Of a DNA stretch of 64,000 nt, positions 45,400 through 58,000 are shown piece after piece. Within the stretch, counting starts at the first letter, position 1. The number at the start of each line of letters is the position of its first letter. The stretch spans positions 128,374,073-128,438,072 of the forward strand of contig OW240920.1 of assembly GCA_933207985.1 (NCBI GenBank), written 5' to 3'. Source of the stretch: Pelobates cultripes (Eukaryota; Chordata; Amphibia; Anura; Pelobatidae). The notes under the pieces are model-generated. The model was not told the origin of the DNA. It saw only the letters and a list, made by a program, of their open reading frames with translations, and searched no databases. The translations under genes and the position numbers were made by a program.

Positions 45400-45728
45400 A
45401 TATCTGACAGATAATGTTTCCATATTGGATATTTTGACCTTAAAGTTGAAATTTATTTTTAATTAACCTTAAATTCTCCCATTAATGAATAACCCTGAAA
45501 ATGGGAACAATGGAATCTCAATTTGCATAATACATTAACTCAGATAATTTCAGAATCTGTATACTTCATTTTGTTGAGACCATAACACAATTAAAAAGAG
45601 ATAAAATGGGAGTTGCTGAATAGTGTGGGTTGGTCCTGTTTTTCTAAAAGTCTCCTTTGTTCTGTGCTCAAATCAAACTCCTGTGAGACGGTTAATGGTG
45701 CAACAAGGGCCAATATCTCACCGTCACC
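45400..45728 (+). promoter_or_regulatory. Ficolin B promoter-proximal and 5' UTR region
   Basis: Collinear with 20640-20948. A TATA-like 'gataaaat' about 125 bases before the ATG is not kept in copy A ('gatcaaat'). Confidence 0.5.
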
Positions 45729-45798
45729 ATGTGGTCACCCACACTCACTGTATTCTGGCTACTAACCACGGTAACAAATGCTGAAGACTCATGTCCAG
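45729..45798 (+). CDS. fcn: Ficolin B exon 1 (signal peptide)
   Basis: [18 protein letters not shown] then EDSCP; donor 'gtaatt'. Same length as copy A with one substitution. Confidence 0.92.
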
Positions 45799-46016
45799 GT
45801 AATTAAATCACATTATATGGTGTTTGGTAACTACTGCTGGATATTTTTGATTTATTGGTAAAACATTTTTTTTTAACGATGAGGGTATTATTGAACAAAT
45901 TGTCATTTCATGATATAAAGAAGAATGCATTTTTTTTTATTTAAGGTTATTGATTTAAGGAATATTTTAAGCTGAAATATATAATTTTGCAATATATATA
46001 CATAATTTAATAATTT

Positions 46017-46052
<36 letters not shown>

Positions 46053-49000
46053 CAAAATTATGAAATTAAAAAAACAATAAAAAATTATATATATATATAA
46101 TTTGCATATACCCACCCAGAATCCTTTGCGGTTGTAACATCACTGCTGATTTGGGATTTCTGTGGGAAAAGCAAGTCTTATGGCTTGACTGGTGTACAGA
46201 TTTTTGTTTAGCATTGTATTAACTATCCACATACTTCAGGTGGAAGGGGTTTTCAATCACAATTTTTCCCCACCATAACCTATTTGGATTTTGCTTCCCA
46301 AGCACTACCAAGCCTCAATAAGCAAACCAGTAACCAACCTCATGCTGAAGAGTTGCATTAACAACGAAACAGCTGTCCATGAGTGGTTCACTGGTTTTGC
46401 ATCTTATCCTAATTGTGTTCCAAGCAGTTGTATACTGCAAACACAAATTAAAAGGAATCCATGTTTAAAATGGAATGAGGCAAAAATGTGATTCTTTGTT
46501 AAACTAATTTGCATATGCCCACCCAGAATCCTTGACCGGTGTATAGTCGCCATATGGGCAGTCGGACTCCAGGACAACCCTCCCACATACCTAACCCAAT
46601 AATGCACTGACACTCGGGTTTATGGGAAAATTTGTCCACAGCTTTATTAAACAATCTGAATAATTATTATAACCATATATTCAATATAACATAATAATAG
46701 TAATAATTTAACAAATAAACACGCCCTCGCATCCGTTTCCTTCTGTTAATATAAAAGGCAATGACCCCCATATAAATAACACATATATATAACATATACC
46801 AACATTATTCCAACATACCAACTTAAAGTGCCAACATAAATTTAACCATGGCAGGGGTATACCCGGATACCCCTACCCCACCAGGTTCTGAGCCACCGAC
46901 AGGACTCGAAACCTACCAACCACCAATGACCACAGTTTTCCATATCTGTCACGTTCATCCTAGGGAGCCTATTCCTTCTCCTTCAGCTCCCTATCCCGCC
47001 ACAAGCTCAGACCTTGACCCCTTAAGCCGTCTGAGCTCCGCCACCCCGAAGAAATAGCGCCTTGGTTATTCCGTCTTGCCAACCCAGGTTCAGCAGGTCC
47101 CATCCCACTGCCGAAAGATGAACACCATCTGAGCGGTAGTACCCCGGCAACCCGCCTTCCAACTCGCTGTGCCGCACTACCACCCCCCACAACTTCCTCA
47201 CGAAGCTTGCCATCAAGCTATTCACTTTCTTTCTACACTTGTCGATGGCCACCGTGTCCCTTGTGTGCCGCCACCGCCTCCTCGGGATAATCTCTGACCA
47301 TACTAACATTACTCCCGGAAGCAGGTCCCTCAATTTGTTGAGGTCCTGCTTCATCCACTTCACCAACCTCCGCTGCGGTGTTAGGCCCAAGTCATTGCCT
47401 CCCGCATGTAGCACCAGCAGGTCCGGCCTCCGCCCGCCTGCCACCATCCGGAACACTTCCCGGCAAACTTCCCCCCAGCAAAATCCCCTATACCCAAACC
47501 ATCGCACCACCAACTGGTCCCTTGAAAAGCCCAGCTGCTGGCCCTGAGCTCGAGCTGCGGCTCTCCTTTCGGCCCAGAAAACAAAGGAATGGCCCACGAT
47601 CCACGCAACATAGCCTGGGGAAGAGAGAAAACACAGATTGTAACAACACCCCCCTATTGCCCTTGGGGAACCCCCGAAAAAAGGCCCGACATATCATTCT
47701 AACAAACCCAACCGCACGTATTACCGGAACCATACTGACTCCCACCTCCCAATTCGTTTAACTATGTTGTCCCCCAGACCCAACCTTGCGGCCTCCGTGG
47801 CCGCCCCGATGCGAAAGGAATGTGTACCAAAGCTATCCACCCGTAACCCCAGTTCTCCCAGGCCCCACTGAAAAACCTTAATAAATTGAAATCGGGAGAG
47901 GGAAGACCCGTCTGCGTGCACCAGGAGGGATCCCCCAACCTTCGGCCTCCGGACCAAGTACTCTACCACCGAGGTTACCGGGCACAGAATGGAGCCCGGC
48001 AGGGCCCGAAGTGTCACATCACGGCCCACCCCCCGTAAATCCGTCTTAGATTCGGCCAGGTGAAGCACCAATTTCCCCCCTTTCAGCCGAACCCCCGAGA
48101 CCTGTAGGCCCCCGGCCGCTACCCGATTGGCACTCACCAACTCGCTAATCCGGAAAGCCCCGAAGAAAGCCAACAGAAACGCTGTCCGAAACAGGGACAC
48201 CTCAAACTCATCGAAGCAAATTCCAGGCAGCCCACTAACCAGATCCCCCAACACCCGCACTGACACCGGGCGCCTAGTGTCTGGAAACCTGCGCCCCTTC
48301 CGATACCTCTTAAGCGCCTGCCTGATGACGAAGGACTTAGTAACGTCTTCCTTCCCATGCAGCTTAAACCAGAAAGCCATCGCCACCATGGACCTGTCAA
48401 CCACCGCCGGGGAGGCCCCCTTTGCCAGCAATCGACAGGTGTACCACAGAAACGCGTCCCGGAGCGATTCCCCTTCCGGCACGCAATCCGGCCCAGCCCA
48501 AGATCGTTCCCATGAACCCCACACCTTACTGTAAGCGGCCCATGTGGCCGGTGCCAGAGAAGCCTTCACAAGTCCCCCAAGCAGGACGCTCCCAGCCGCC
48601 ACATTTCGTCCGGGCACGCCTGGCCCGTTTCCTGCGCCTCCGGTGCCACCGTTCGGAATCGGGACCACTGAAAATGAGAGAGAGCGTCAGCCACTTCGTT
48701 CAAGTACCCTGGCACATGGCGCGCGCGAAAGACAACATTGCGGGACATGCACATTAGGACGAAGTGCCGCAGCAACCGGACCACCGGTTTTGACGCCGCC
48801 AACTGATTATTCACTGCGTGCACTACCGCCATATTGTCAGAGAAAAAGACCACCTTCCTGTCCCGCAGCCCTTCCCCCCACAGAGCCATCGCGACCACCA
48901 GTGGGAACAATTCCAGGAAGGCCAGGTTCCGCATAAGGACGCTCGGCCCCCACGCCAGCGGCCACCTCTCCGCGCACCATTTCCCACCAAAGTATGCCCC

Positions 49001-52000
49001 GAAGCCCACACTACCTGACGCGTCAGTGAACAGCTCCAGCTCTGTCACCGACACCCCTTCCTGCCGAAAAAACACTGTCCCATTAAAGTCCCGCAAGAAG
49101 GTATCCCACACGGCAAGGTCGGCCCTCATGGCGGACGATACCCGGATGAAATGGCGTGGGGATCGCACCCCCGCCGTAGCTGCCGACAGGCTGCGGCTAA
49201 AAACCCTACCCATCGGGATTACCCGGCAAGCGAAATTCAGCATCCCGATCAACGACTGCAGCTGCCGCAGGGTGACTTTCCTCGCCTGCCCTACTGCTGC
49301 CACCGCCCCTTTTAACCCTTGCAGCTTTGCCAGCGACAGCCGACATTCGCCCCGTACCGAGTCAATCTCCAGTCCCAGGAAACTAAGGCACACTGCCGGG
49401 CCTTCCGTTTTATCCGCTGCCAGCGGGACCCCGAAGCACCCCGCGACCCACTCGATAGTCCGAAGCAAACGCTGGCAAGCAGGAGTGCTCGCCGGCCCCA
49501 CGCAGAAGAAATCGTCCAAATAGTGCACCACCGATCCATTCCCTGCCTCCACCGAACTACCCATTCGAGAAAAGTGCTGAACTTCTCAAAGTATGAGCAT
49601 GAGATGGAACAGCCCATGGGGAGGCACAAGTCCACAAAGTATGCCCCTTCAAAGAAACACCCCAGCAGGTGGTGACATGCCGGGTGGACCGGAAGCAGCC
49701 GAAATGCTGCCTCAATGTCCACCTTTGCCATCAGCGCCCCGCGCCCGGCCTTCTTAACCAGCTCGACCGCCCGGTCGAATGATGCATATGAGACCGATGT
49801 CGATATCATCATTCACCGACGCTCCCTTGGGGTAGGAGAGGTGGTGAATGAGCCTGAACTTCCCCGGCTCTTTCTTGGGTACCACTCCGAGCGGGGAAAT
49901 CCTAAGGCCTTCCAACGGCGGTGCCGAGAACGGGCCCGCCATCCTACCCAATAAGACTTCCTTTTCTAATTTCTCCCGCACCACCCCCGGGAACTCCGCC
50001 ACCGACTCAAGATTGCCCCGTACCCCAGACCCCCCCGTCCCGGAACGGGATAAAAAACCCTTGCCCAAAGCCCGCCCGTAGCAACTCGGCGTCCGCCCTG
50101 TTACCGTAGCGGCTTAGCCATGGCTCCATCGCGTCAAAGCAGTTTACTGATATGGGCTGAATCCAGTACTTACTTGTCAAGACACTCCACCACTTTGATA
50201 TTGTTGTATGATGTCTATACCTTGTTCATATCTTGTGATTTTTGATACTTTTCCTTCTTTTCAGTATTTGATATTTTTCTAGTGCACTAAAAATTTACTG
50301 AACATAAAACTGAAAGCAAACTGAAATATTTTACAAATTGTGTATTTTTGTTTAAAATATGATTATCTTTGTCAATTCCCAACAGTTCCTGATATAATAA
50401 ATTAACTCAAAAGTGATTGAATTTTTCTGTACTACTGGAAAAATTTTTTTTTTAAATATGTTAACTCCTTTGTGACAAAAGACAAAAAACGGAATATCGG
50501 AAAAATCTCTTGCGTAAAGACAATAAAACATCTTGACAAAAGCCTGTGTGAAGGTGAAACGCGTTGGTGTTTTATTGGTGTTTTATACTATACTTTTGGT
50601 TTTATTATTTTGGTTTTAAATAAAACTAGTTTTTATCGAATTTGGACCTTTCTGTTTTTTATCTCTGAAGACTTTTTCCAGGAGGATTCATACTTCCGTT
50701 TCTAGGTGGGGAAGATACCACCTAAGCTATATAGCATTGAGCAGAACTTTACTGTGCTCTCCGTTTGTGAGTATACCTATTTTTATGTTATTTTTTTTTT
50801 TTAGCTATACAGAGATCTTCTGTTTTTATTTTCATTTTATACGTTGGTGAAATCTCACTGTGACAAAAAGTCATATTGAAAGAGACCACTTCAATAAAGC
50901 TGATCACCACATGCTTATAACCGGCCTAAGGATACCTTTCCACATCCGATCAAGACCAAGATCAGCATATCCACAGACGAGGATTGTACCGTCCAAGCGC
51001 ATATATCTGGAGCTAATTTCAAGCTCCAGAAGATTGTATGTGCTCTTCCTTTCATATATTTCTAATAGGCAGCAACAAAAATACTACACCATATTCCGTT
51101 TTATTTGGTCTCTTGTTTTACATATCGTTCCATTTTTATTTGAGTTGAGGACACTTGTGAAGGCACTGCTTCCCTGCATTCCCATTTGTAAGAATCACTG
51201 CTATTACTGTTACAAATTAGCATTTTTTTTTATTTCCCTCAAGCTCTCATTAAACCAAGATAAAATAAGCAACCCCTAGCCATTATCACAATCAGCCGTT
51301 TTTGATCTTAACATAATACATTCTGTGATACACAAACAAAACATGTCAATGCTTGTTAGCTAACTTGTGGTTCTAAAATGTTGAAACTCTTTTAGAAATA
51401 TATCATTTTTCAAAGATCAGACAAGTTTCTGCAATCACATAAAGGTAACCAGGCATATAATATTTATATTTATTTATTTTTAAAGATAATATTACAATTG
51501 GGGATTGCTGTTGACTTATTCAATTTTCTGTCTCCTACATTCACAAGATGGAGAAAAAAAAAACTTGATAAGTAAGCTTTTATGTTCGCTAATTGTTTAT
51601 TGATGTAAGAGAAATTACAAAAAATGTATAGTAAGACAATGTAACAGAGAAGAAAAAAAATAAAAATAAAGAGTGTCCCTTGCCGTGAGGAGGCACAGCA
51701 GCGGGACTACTGGCTGCATGAGGGCCCATGCGCTCAGGGGTCCCATCGGGTGGCCCATAGACTTAAGGCCAACTGGTGGCAAAAGTGTTTCAGAGGCCCA
51801 GTCAGTGCTGCAGTCCCTTAAGAGTGCAACTGGGCCCCTGTGATATTGGAAGCATTGGGTGAAGTTACAACAGGTCACTTCCTCCCAGATATAGTAGAGC
51901 TGCGCTAGAGGATGGCAGAGAGATGAGAGGGTAAAGTGGGAATTTCTCTACTCCCAAGAGCCTCACCCAGCCACACTATTGCTTCAGTATTTAAAACGGA

Positions 52001-55000
52001 AAAAAAATAGTAATTATGAGAAAAAGATGATTACTTACCACAAATCATGATTGATTTATTTTTTTACGTTTTTGTTTTGTCTATATTGACTTGCATAATG
52101 GCTACATTAAATAAAACCTGTGCTTTAAAAAAAAAAAATAGTGTACATTTTGCATGCATGTCTGAATGTATGTCTGTGTATCAATGTATAACCCAGTGTA
52201 TCTGTGTGTTTCTGTGTGTGTTTGTGTATCTGCATGTGTGTGTATCCAGATGTGTGTCAGTGTATATGTATATATGCATACATCTTGGCATTAAAAACTC
52301 CAACACTACACACAAATACACCCCTGCATTTAAATGACAACACTACATACAAACATACCTCTACATTCAAAGGCAAACATTGCATACAAGTAAACCACTG
52401 CTTTCAGACGGCAACAGAACATAAAAACACACAACACTACATAAAAATACAACCCTACATTCACACACACATAATCTATACAAAAACAACTTACAACTTA
52501 CATTCACACACAAATACTCTATACAAAAACAACTTATATACACTGCTCAGTGCTAAATACAACCCTGCAAGGATGGGTAAATAGAATATCCCCACCTGGC
52601 AAAGCACCTACTTTTAGTTCCGCCACTGAGGAGGCATATAGTGCCATCCCATGCTGCTTAGTAGACCACTTTGTCATTATAAAAAAACAGGTTCGAGCTA
52701 TGTCGAAGTTGGATATGCATGTGCTGCCGACTGATAATAATGTAAAACTGGTAAACTGTAATTGGATAGCACATCATGTTAGAAATGTACATATTAATAG
52801 GTTCTTGCTTCGGTCCAGAGGTTCACATTTAAACCATGAATGAGTAGACCCTGATAATGGCTATATGGTGATAATATCTTCAATCAGCATTCATAGATTT
52901 AGGTAATGGCACATTTGCTTAAAATGTGATTGGAGAGAGAGAAAAAATTAGAAAGGGAAAGGGAATGAGGGATAAAATAGGAGGGAAAGAAATTGTACAG
53001 AGGGAATTGGGGAAGGCGCATCCACTTCCCACCCCATAGCATCTCATATGGGATCACCCACTGGATGAGCTATCCTGTCCCTCCAGCCCCGTTCACTGGT
53101 GATTGCACATATTTGTGAAAGTCTACTAGGATAAAACTCCAGCCAGTAGATGCCTCGCCTTCTATCTCCTAGAAGAGCCAGCACTAATGGATTCCATCTG
53201 TCTCATCTCCACAAATCCAAGGCGTTGCTTCCAGACCATCAGAATCATCTTCCTTGCTGCGTCTAGGAGGCAAGGAATGACAATCTCTATTCTGAGCTTT
53301 TAAAAGTGGTCATTATCTGTACAACACCCCCACCGACATTCCTGCACTGTCTCCTAAGGAATGGTTTTCTCCGATTTGTGGCTAAATGTAAAAAAATTTA
53401 AAATTGTATTTTTTTTCCTTCTTTTGGATCAATAACAGTAATCTAGATAAGCAAAAGGCTTTAGTCATGTTTCAGCGTGTAATACTGCATATTATGTAAG
53501 AAACGTAATACACCACACAAAAAGTAATGTAAGAAAAAAATTACAGACGTTGCAAAAGTAATAAATGGTTCGAACAAAACCATCTCCAAATGGATAATTC
53601 CAGGAAAATCTACAGAAAAAGTGACACATTTGATAAACGTCTTTCACATATTCTTAAAGTGTCACTGAAAATGTATCTTTTAGGGGACAGCGTAATATGT
53701 TTTCAGAGTACTGATGGGTCTTATACTGTAAATAAACACAAAAATACACATAATGCGTATAGGAGTAAAGGTGACTCTCTATTTAGTATTTGCATTTAGT
53801 TTTTTTGTTTTTTTTTATGGATGAATCACGATACAAAATGGGAAATGAATGGGCTGTCAATAACGCCAAAAAAGAATGATTGGCTAAGGCAAAACCACTA
53901 AAAGTTGATCTTTTTCACAGTTCACGTGAGAAATTACCAATGGGGGGTGGGGAGGGAAGGAAGAACAGTAATAAATATGTTTTATATATATATATATATA
54001 TATTGTGTTTGTTTTCTACCTTTATTAGCTATATTGGTCGCCTCTTCTTACTTGATATGTGAACCAAATTGTTGAAAAATGTACCTATCGTTATACTTCA
54101 AGATGTAGAGATAATATTTATATTATGTATAGCCTCCTGGGAACCTGTGGGAAAAAAAATGTCTTCCAATTTCTTTCCATTTTTGATAAAAAGAAAGAGT
54201 ATGTTCCCAGCATCCCAGCCTATCACATGACATATCAAGGGAAAGCCCAAGATGTCCTCTTTACAGTACAGCACGGATTGATAGGGTAGCTCAAAAGAAT
54301 AAAAGGATATGCATGTGAACGAAATGTCCAGTACAGAGGACAGACGTTAATGAGCTGGGTCTCAGGAGGATATATTTTGCAGTACACTAATAGACACATT
54401 TTCCTGCCATTTTGGTTAGACTGAATCATTTTTCCCCAAATGATTGCATGGACGAACTTCTTCCAAACCAAAATGCCACATGGATGAAATTTGGTCTTTC
54501 CGAACAAAAGTATTCTTTTCAGATGAATCGATTTGGACAAGTCTAGTATTTTCTTACTTAGTTGTAAAAAGCACGGCGTCAGGTATACTCTAGCATTCAT
54601 GCTGCCGCCGGAACCCACTTCCGGGTTCACGGCGCTTATCCCCGCCCCTTTTTTCTGACGCGGTCCTTCCACGATACTTAGGAAGACCACGCCAGATTCA
54701 AAGGGCTGGATTATTCACTCAGGTGCTGCATTGAGATCAGCTGCTCTACTTGATGCTACCGGCTCCACTTCTCGACCTCGGCTTGTAAAACGGACTTCTA
54801 CCTTCTCCTCTCCCAGACCTCGGCTTGTAAAAACGGACTTACTTACTCTCCACTCCTAATCCTCAGCTTGTTAATAGAGACTCCTATTTTTCTCCTCCAT
54901 TGGGTGAATTAACCCTTCCAGTGCCAGAACTGCCTCTAAGTTAAGTAAATCTTTTGCCAAGGAAACCAATTCATATTAATTAATTTACACAGTATTTAAA

Positions 55001-58000
55001 TTTCACTAACATTCTCTCTTGTCAATAAGGGATTGCTACTAAGTCTAATTCTTCCTACAAATATCAATTTATTCGAATTGCATTTTTTCCTGCATGTGTA
55101 TTTAAAGATACAGTCAACCTTGTTCACTTCAATATAAAAGGAGGTGAAACTTATTGTTCCTGCAGTTGAGTTCCAATTAAAGAAGTATTACAAATTAAGT
55201 ATCACACACGGCTAGGCTTTAATTTGTAGAATTGTTTCTATAAATAATGCACTTTATAGGTAAACTCCTTATTAAACTCTGAACTCAGTTTGGTTTCTAT
55301 CAAGTCATATTCTGAATGTGTATGTCTTCAGATTTAAATAATTATTTTGTAGATTTACTGGCATGACGATATCTTTCATTAATTCCTTTAGTTACTATCT
55401 CATTCTAATTCCCAGAAGTTAAGGTTATTGGTGTTGGAGACTCAGACAGGTTAACCATACTTAGAGGATGTCCTGGTATCGCAGGATTACCTGGACTGAA
55501 AGGGGATGTTGGACCACCAGGTGAGAAAGGTGAGTGCAGCTCATTGTCCTATAAAAATAAATGGAAGCAACTATAAGTTCTTTTGATAGTCAAAAAAGCA
55601 GGTTAAAGGGTTACTCCAAGGACCATGATCACTGCAGTGATTTGAAGTGGTCATGGTTCAGAGAAAAGGCAGTGTTTACATTCCTGCCTAGGGACACCTC
55701 CAGTAGCTATTCCTCTAATCGCTACTAAAGGTGCTTCATGGGGCGGTGCTGCACAATGTGCAGCACAGTTGTTCAGTGTCTCCACACTATGCATGGAGAA
55801 ACTTAACTTCTCCATAGAGATGCATTGATTTAATGCATCTCTGTTAGAAGATACTGATTGCCCATTGCATTTGGCCCCGCCCCCGTCCCATCCCACCTAC
55901 TTTGTAATCTCAGCCAATTTTGGATGTGGAATGGGGCGCAGCCAAAATAAGATTTTTTTTCCCTATTTAACGGGTTGAGGGAGGGGTCATGGAGCTAAAT
56001 AGTAGTTTTAACACTATAGGGCAGTGATGGCGAACCTATGGCATGCGGCCATAGAACGCGGGGGGAGGAGGGGTTTGCGCCGATCAGCAGCAATGCAGAG
56101 TAGGCACCTGCCTGCACACAATGGCAGACGCCTACTCTGCTTTCGTATCGGGAGGACCAGGAGACAGGGGGAGGGATCTGGGAAACAGATCGCTACTTCT
56201 TCGAGCAGGCTGTGTGGAGCGTTGCCTGGTAACCCATGGTAATGCTCCACACAGCATTGCGTAGGAGGATAGGAGAGCTGCAGCAAGAACCTACATAGAA
56301 CTTACCACCACCGGACCACCAGAGCTGGCTGTGTCCCCACCTCCTTCTCCAAAGGTAAAAAGAATGGAGTGGGGGTAAAGATTTTAATGTACATATTAAT
56401 AGGTTCTTGCTTCAGTCCAGAGGTTCACATTTAAACCATGAATGAGTAGACCCTGATAATGGCTATATGGTGATAATATCTTCAATCAGCATCCATAGAT
56501 TTAGTTAATGGCACATTTTCTTAAAATTTGCTACCTGCAGGACCCCCCTCCCCCCACACACACACAGCACCCCCCACACAGAGAACTCCTTATACACACA
56601 CAGCACCCTTCTACCCACACACACCAGCACTGCTCACACATACACAGCACCCCCCCCCACAGCACTCCTCACACACACAGCACCCCCTCACACAAACAGA
56701 ACCTTCCCACACACACACATGCCACAACCTTTTATTCTTCTGACAGGGGGGCCAGTGACTTAAATAGCGCTATTAGAACTATAGTGTCAGGAATACATGT
56801 TTGTATTCCTGACACTACAGTGCAGTGGCGGCTCTAGACTTTGTGAGGCTCTAGGCGAAACTCAAACATGAGGCCCCCACTAACACCTAAAGTTAAAAAT
56901 AGGGGTTGCATTGTGTGTATATAAGGTGCTGTTGTATTTAAGGACGAGCTTGCAGCGCTGGATACAGAGAGCTAGTCTCTGTATTCATCGTTCAGAGGCT
57001 TGCAGTGTAGTGGCTCCCTGTGCCGCCGCATTATGATCTCGCTGACTGTAGTTATGGTATAATATGCAAACTAACTTAATTTGCAATAAACAAATTTAAT
57101 TAGCAATTATGCCAATCATTTATACATGACAGTGGTGGTAGGGTGGCTGGGGCAGAGGGTGGTGGGGTGGCTGGGGCAGTGGGTGGCGTGGCTGGGGCAG
57201 TGGGTGGTGGGGTGGCTGGGGCAGAGGGTGGTGGGTTGGCTGGAGCAGTAGGTAAGAGGGCAGAGGGTGGCTGGAGCAGTAGGTGGGGCTATGACAGGGC
57301 AGGGGGTGGTAGGAGGACAGTGACAGGGTAGTAAGAGGGCAGAGGGTGGCTGGGGCAGAGGGTGGTGGGGTGGCTGGGGCAGGTGGTAGGGTGGCTGGGT
57401 CAGTGGTGGTGTATGGCTGGGCAGAGGGAGGCTGGGGCAGAGGGTGATGGGGTGGCTGGGGTGGCTGGGGCAGAGGGTGGTGGGGTGGCTGGGGCAGGGT
57501 GGTAGGGTGGCTGTCGCAGTGGCAGGGGGTGGCTGGGGTGGTGGTGGGGTGGCTGGGCAGAGGTGGTGGTGTGGCCGGGGCAGTGGTGGTGGTGGTGTGG
57601 CTGGGGCAGAGGGTGGCTGGGCAGTGGTGGTGGGGTGGCTGGGGTGGCGGGGCAGTGGTGGCCTATGGCTGGGGCAGTGGTGGTGGCGTACGCAGGGTGG
57701 TCAGGCAGGCTGCTGGGGCAGTGGTGGTGGGCGGCTGGGGCAGAGGGAGGCTGGGGCAGAGGGGAGGCTGGGGCAGAGGGTGGCTGGGGCAGAGGGTGGT
57801 GGAGTGGCTGCGCAGTGGTGGTGGGGTGGCTAAAGCAGAGGCGGTGGTGTGGCTGGGGCAGAGGGCGGCTGGGGCAGTGGCAGGGGTGGCTGGGGCAGTG
57901 GGTGGCTGGGGCAGTGGGTGGTGGGGTGGTCAGCATTGGTGGTGGGGGTGGCTGGGGCAGTGGGTGGCTGGGGCAGCAGGTAGTTGCTGGGCAGAGGGGT

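Larger units (their letters stand above)
46535..50134 (-). mobile_element. Ngaro-like retrotransposon with SGNH hydrolase
   Basis: Minus-strand order: reverse transcriptase, RNase H, tyrosine recombinase, SGNH hydrolase, then a 3' UTR with AATAAA (46648-46643). This is the Ngaro branch of DIRS-order elements, which use a tyrosine recombinase instead of integrase; hydrolase domains are known in several Ngaro lineages. The right border is sharp: at 50135 sequence homologous to ficolin A intron 1 (21921 onward, 'caaagcagtttactgat') resumes. The gag gene and 5' repeat are missing, so the copy is 5'-truncated. The left border is approximate; split direct repeats were not identified. Confidence 0.88.

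Noticed and set aside
47721..48668. Host tyrosine-recombinase gene
   Set aside because: It lies between RT/RNase H and an SGNH domain in Ngaro order, is absent from the paralogous intron and has a stop before the nucleophile.
47239..49675. Plus-strand Pro/Ser/Arg-rich ORFs across the Ngaro element
   Set aside because: GC-rich antisense shadows of the minus-strand pol and recombinase frames.
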